Origin: Streptococcus parasuis
Lineage (GTDB): Bacteria; Bacillota; Bacilli; Lactobacillales; Streptococcaceae
NCBI RefSeq assembly: GCF_021654455.1
Contig: NZ_AP024276.1
Coordinates: forward strand, 1,736,001-1,800,000
Direction: 5' to 3'
DNA length: 64,000 bases
The notes beneath the pieces are model-generated. The model saw nothing but the letters and a program-made list of their open reading frames with translations, had not been told where the DNA came from and ran no database searches. Shown one piece after another: positions 63,843 to 64,000 of the stretch (position 1 is its first letter; each line of letters begins with the position of its first letter). A program made the translations under genes and the position numbers.

Positions 63843-64000
63843 CTATTTGTCTTGTGTCGGTTCTTTCTTTGCTTGTGGTTGAGCTTTGAATGAACTAGAA
63901 TCCTTTGTCAGCACAATATCGTCTGCCTTGATATACCAGTCAACATCTGCTCCTTGATAGGTGGCAGTAGCAACGGTGTCCGCAATGGGATTGATAAGTT
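63843..64000 (-). CDS. orf22: Orf22, YdcP-family protein (3' part)
   Basis: The last 52 codons of a gene running off the right edge: ...LINPIADTVATATYQGADVDWYIKADDI and an Ala/Gln/Lys-rich tail ending KEPTQDK. Position and sequence fit Tn916 Orf22, a DUF961-type protein at the start of the transfer operon. The 5' part is outside the window. Confidence 0.85.
   Translation of the reverse strand, partial: LINPIADTVATATYQGADVDWYIKADDIVLTKDSSSFKAQPQAKKEPTQDK

Larger units (their letters stand above)
46950..64000 (-). mobile_element. Tn916-family ICE carrying tet(M) (partial, int end)
   Basis: Gene order int, xis, orf8, orf7, orf9, tet(M), orf13 to orf22 is that of Tn916 read from its right end, and protein sequences match the family closely. 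The terminal sequence from about 46950 inward (CTTTGTTTCTCC side on the minus strand) resembles the known Tn916 right end from memory. The element continues past the right window edge, so the other terminus (orf23, orf24 and left end) is not seen. No erm, mef or aph genes are inserted in the visible part. Confidence 0.95.

Overview
The window looks like a Streptococcus suis chromosome (low-GC Gram-positive) carrying the int-proximal part of a Tn916-family integrative and conjugative element (ICE) with tet(M). The species call rests on recognised protein families: an S. suis HtpS-type histidine-triad protein next to an Lmb/AdcAII zinc lipoprotein, a PerR-PmtA pair, the mvaK1-mvaD-mvaK2-fni mevalonate operon, the hrcA-grpE-dnaK-dnaJ heat-shock cluster and an IS1634-type insertion sequence. 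No rRNA, tRNA or CRISPR array was seen.

Layout. 1-4.6 kb (mostly minus strand): a P-loop kinase and a VOC protein behind a T-box leader, an HhH protein, a DUF1912 protein, pyrG with a CTP-type attenuator, and rpoE. 4.7-8.9 kb: htpS and lmb behind a promoter with two AdcR-like boxes. 9.1-10.4 kb: tig. 10.5-13.9 kb: a carbohydrate or ester hydrolase cluster divergent from a TetR regulator. 14.0-17.7 kb: a redox and hydrolase cluster with two Rrf2 regulators and a truncated SDR gene. 17.8-20.3 kb: truA, a B6/HMP kinase, an ECF S component and a DUF436 gene in one overlapping run. 20.6-23.2 kb: perR and pmtA with PerR boxes. 23.3-25.1 kb: a DUF2975-HTH-DUF2975-lipoprotein operon. 25.1-28.3 kb: an amino-acid ABC permease, its binding protein and an amidase. 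28.4-34.2 kb: the heat-shock cluster with two CIRCE elements and unusual repeat sequences between the genes. 34.2-38.2 kb: DUF2812-PadR, a small acidic secreted protein, and an Rgg regulator divergent from an ABC exporter. 38.3-40.7 kb: a histidine phosphatase, a UPF0210 protein and an ACT protein. 40.8-44.9 kb: the mevalonate operon. 45.1-46.95 kb: an IS1634-like element.

From about 46.95 kb to the right edge lies the ICE, read from its integrase end: int, xis, orf8, orf7, orf9, a Cys-rich KTR ORF, tet(M) with its leader peptide, then the conjugation module orf13 to orf21, ardA and oriT, ending inside orf22. The ICE end directly abuts the right inverted repeat of the IS, so the element appears to have integrated at, or within a few bases of, the IS edge.

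Regulation can be read at many loci: T-box (VOC), reiterative-transcription attenuator (pyrG), zinc (lmb-htpS), peroxide or iron (perR, pmtA), heat shock (CIRCE) and palindromic operators next to the TetR, Rrf2, PadR and Rgg genes. The least explained features are the roughly 650 bp dnaK-dnaJ spacer bounded by inverted copies of a repeat, the DUF2975 sandwich operon, the T-box in front of a VOC gene, and a near-identical 50 bp hairpin/RBS/ATG leader at both the left edge and the mvaK1-IS spacer.
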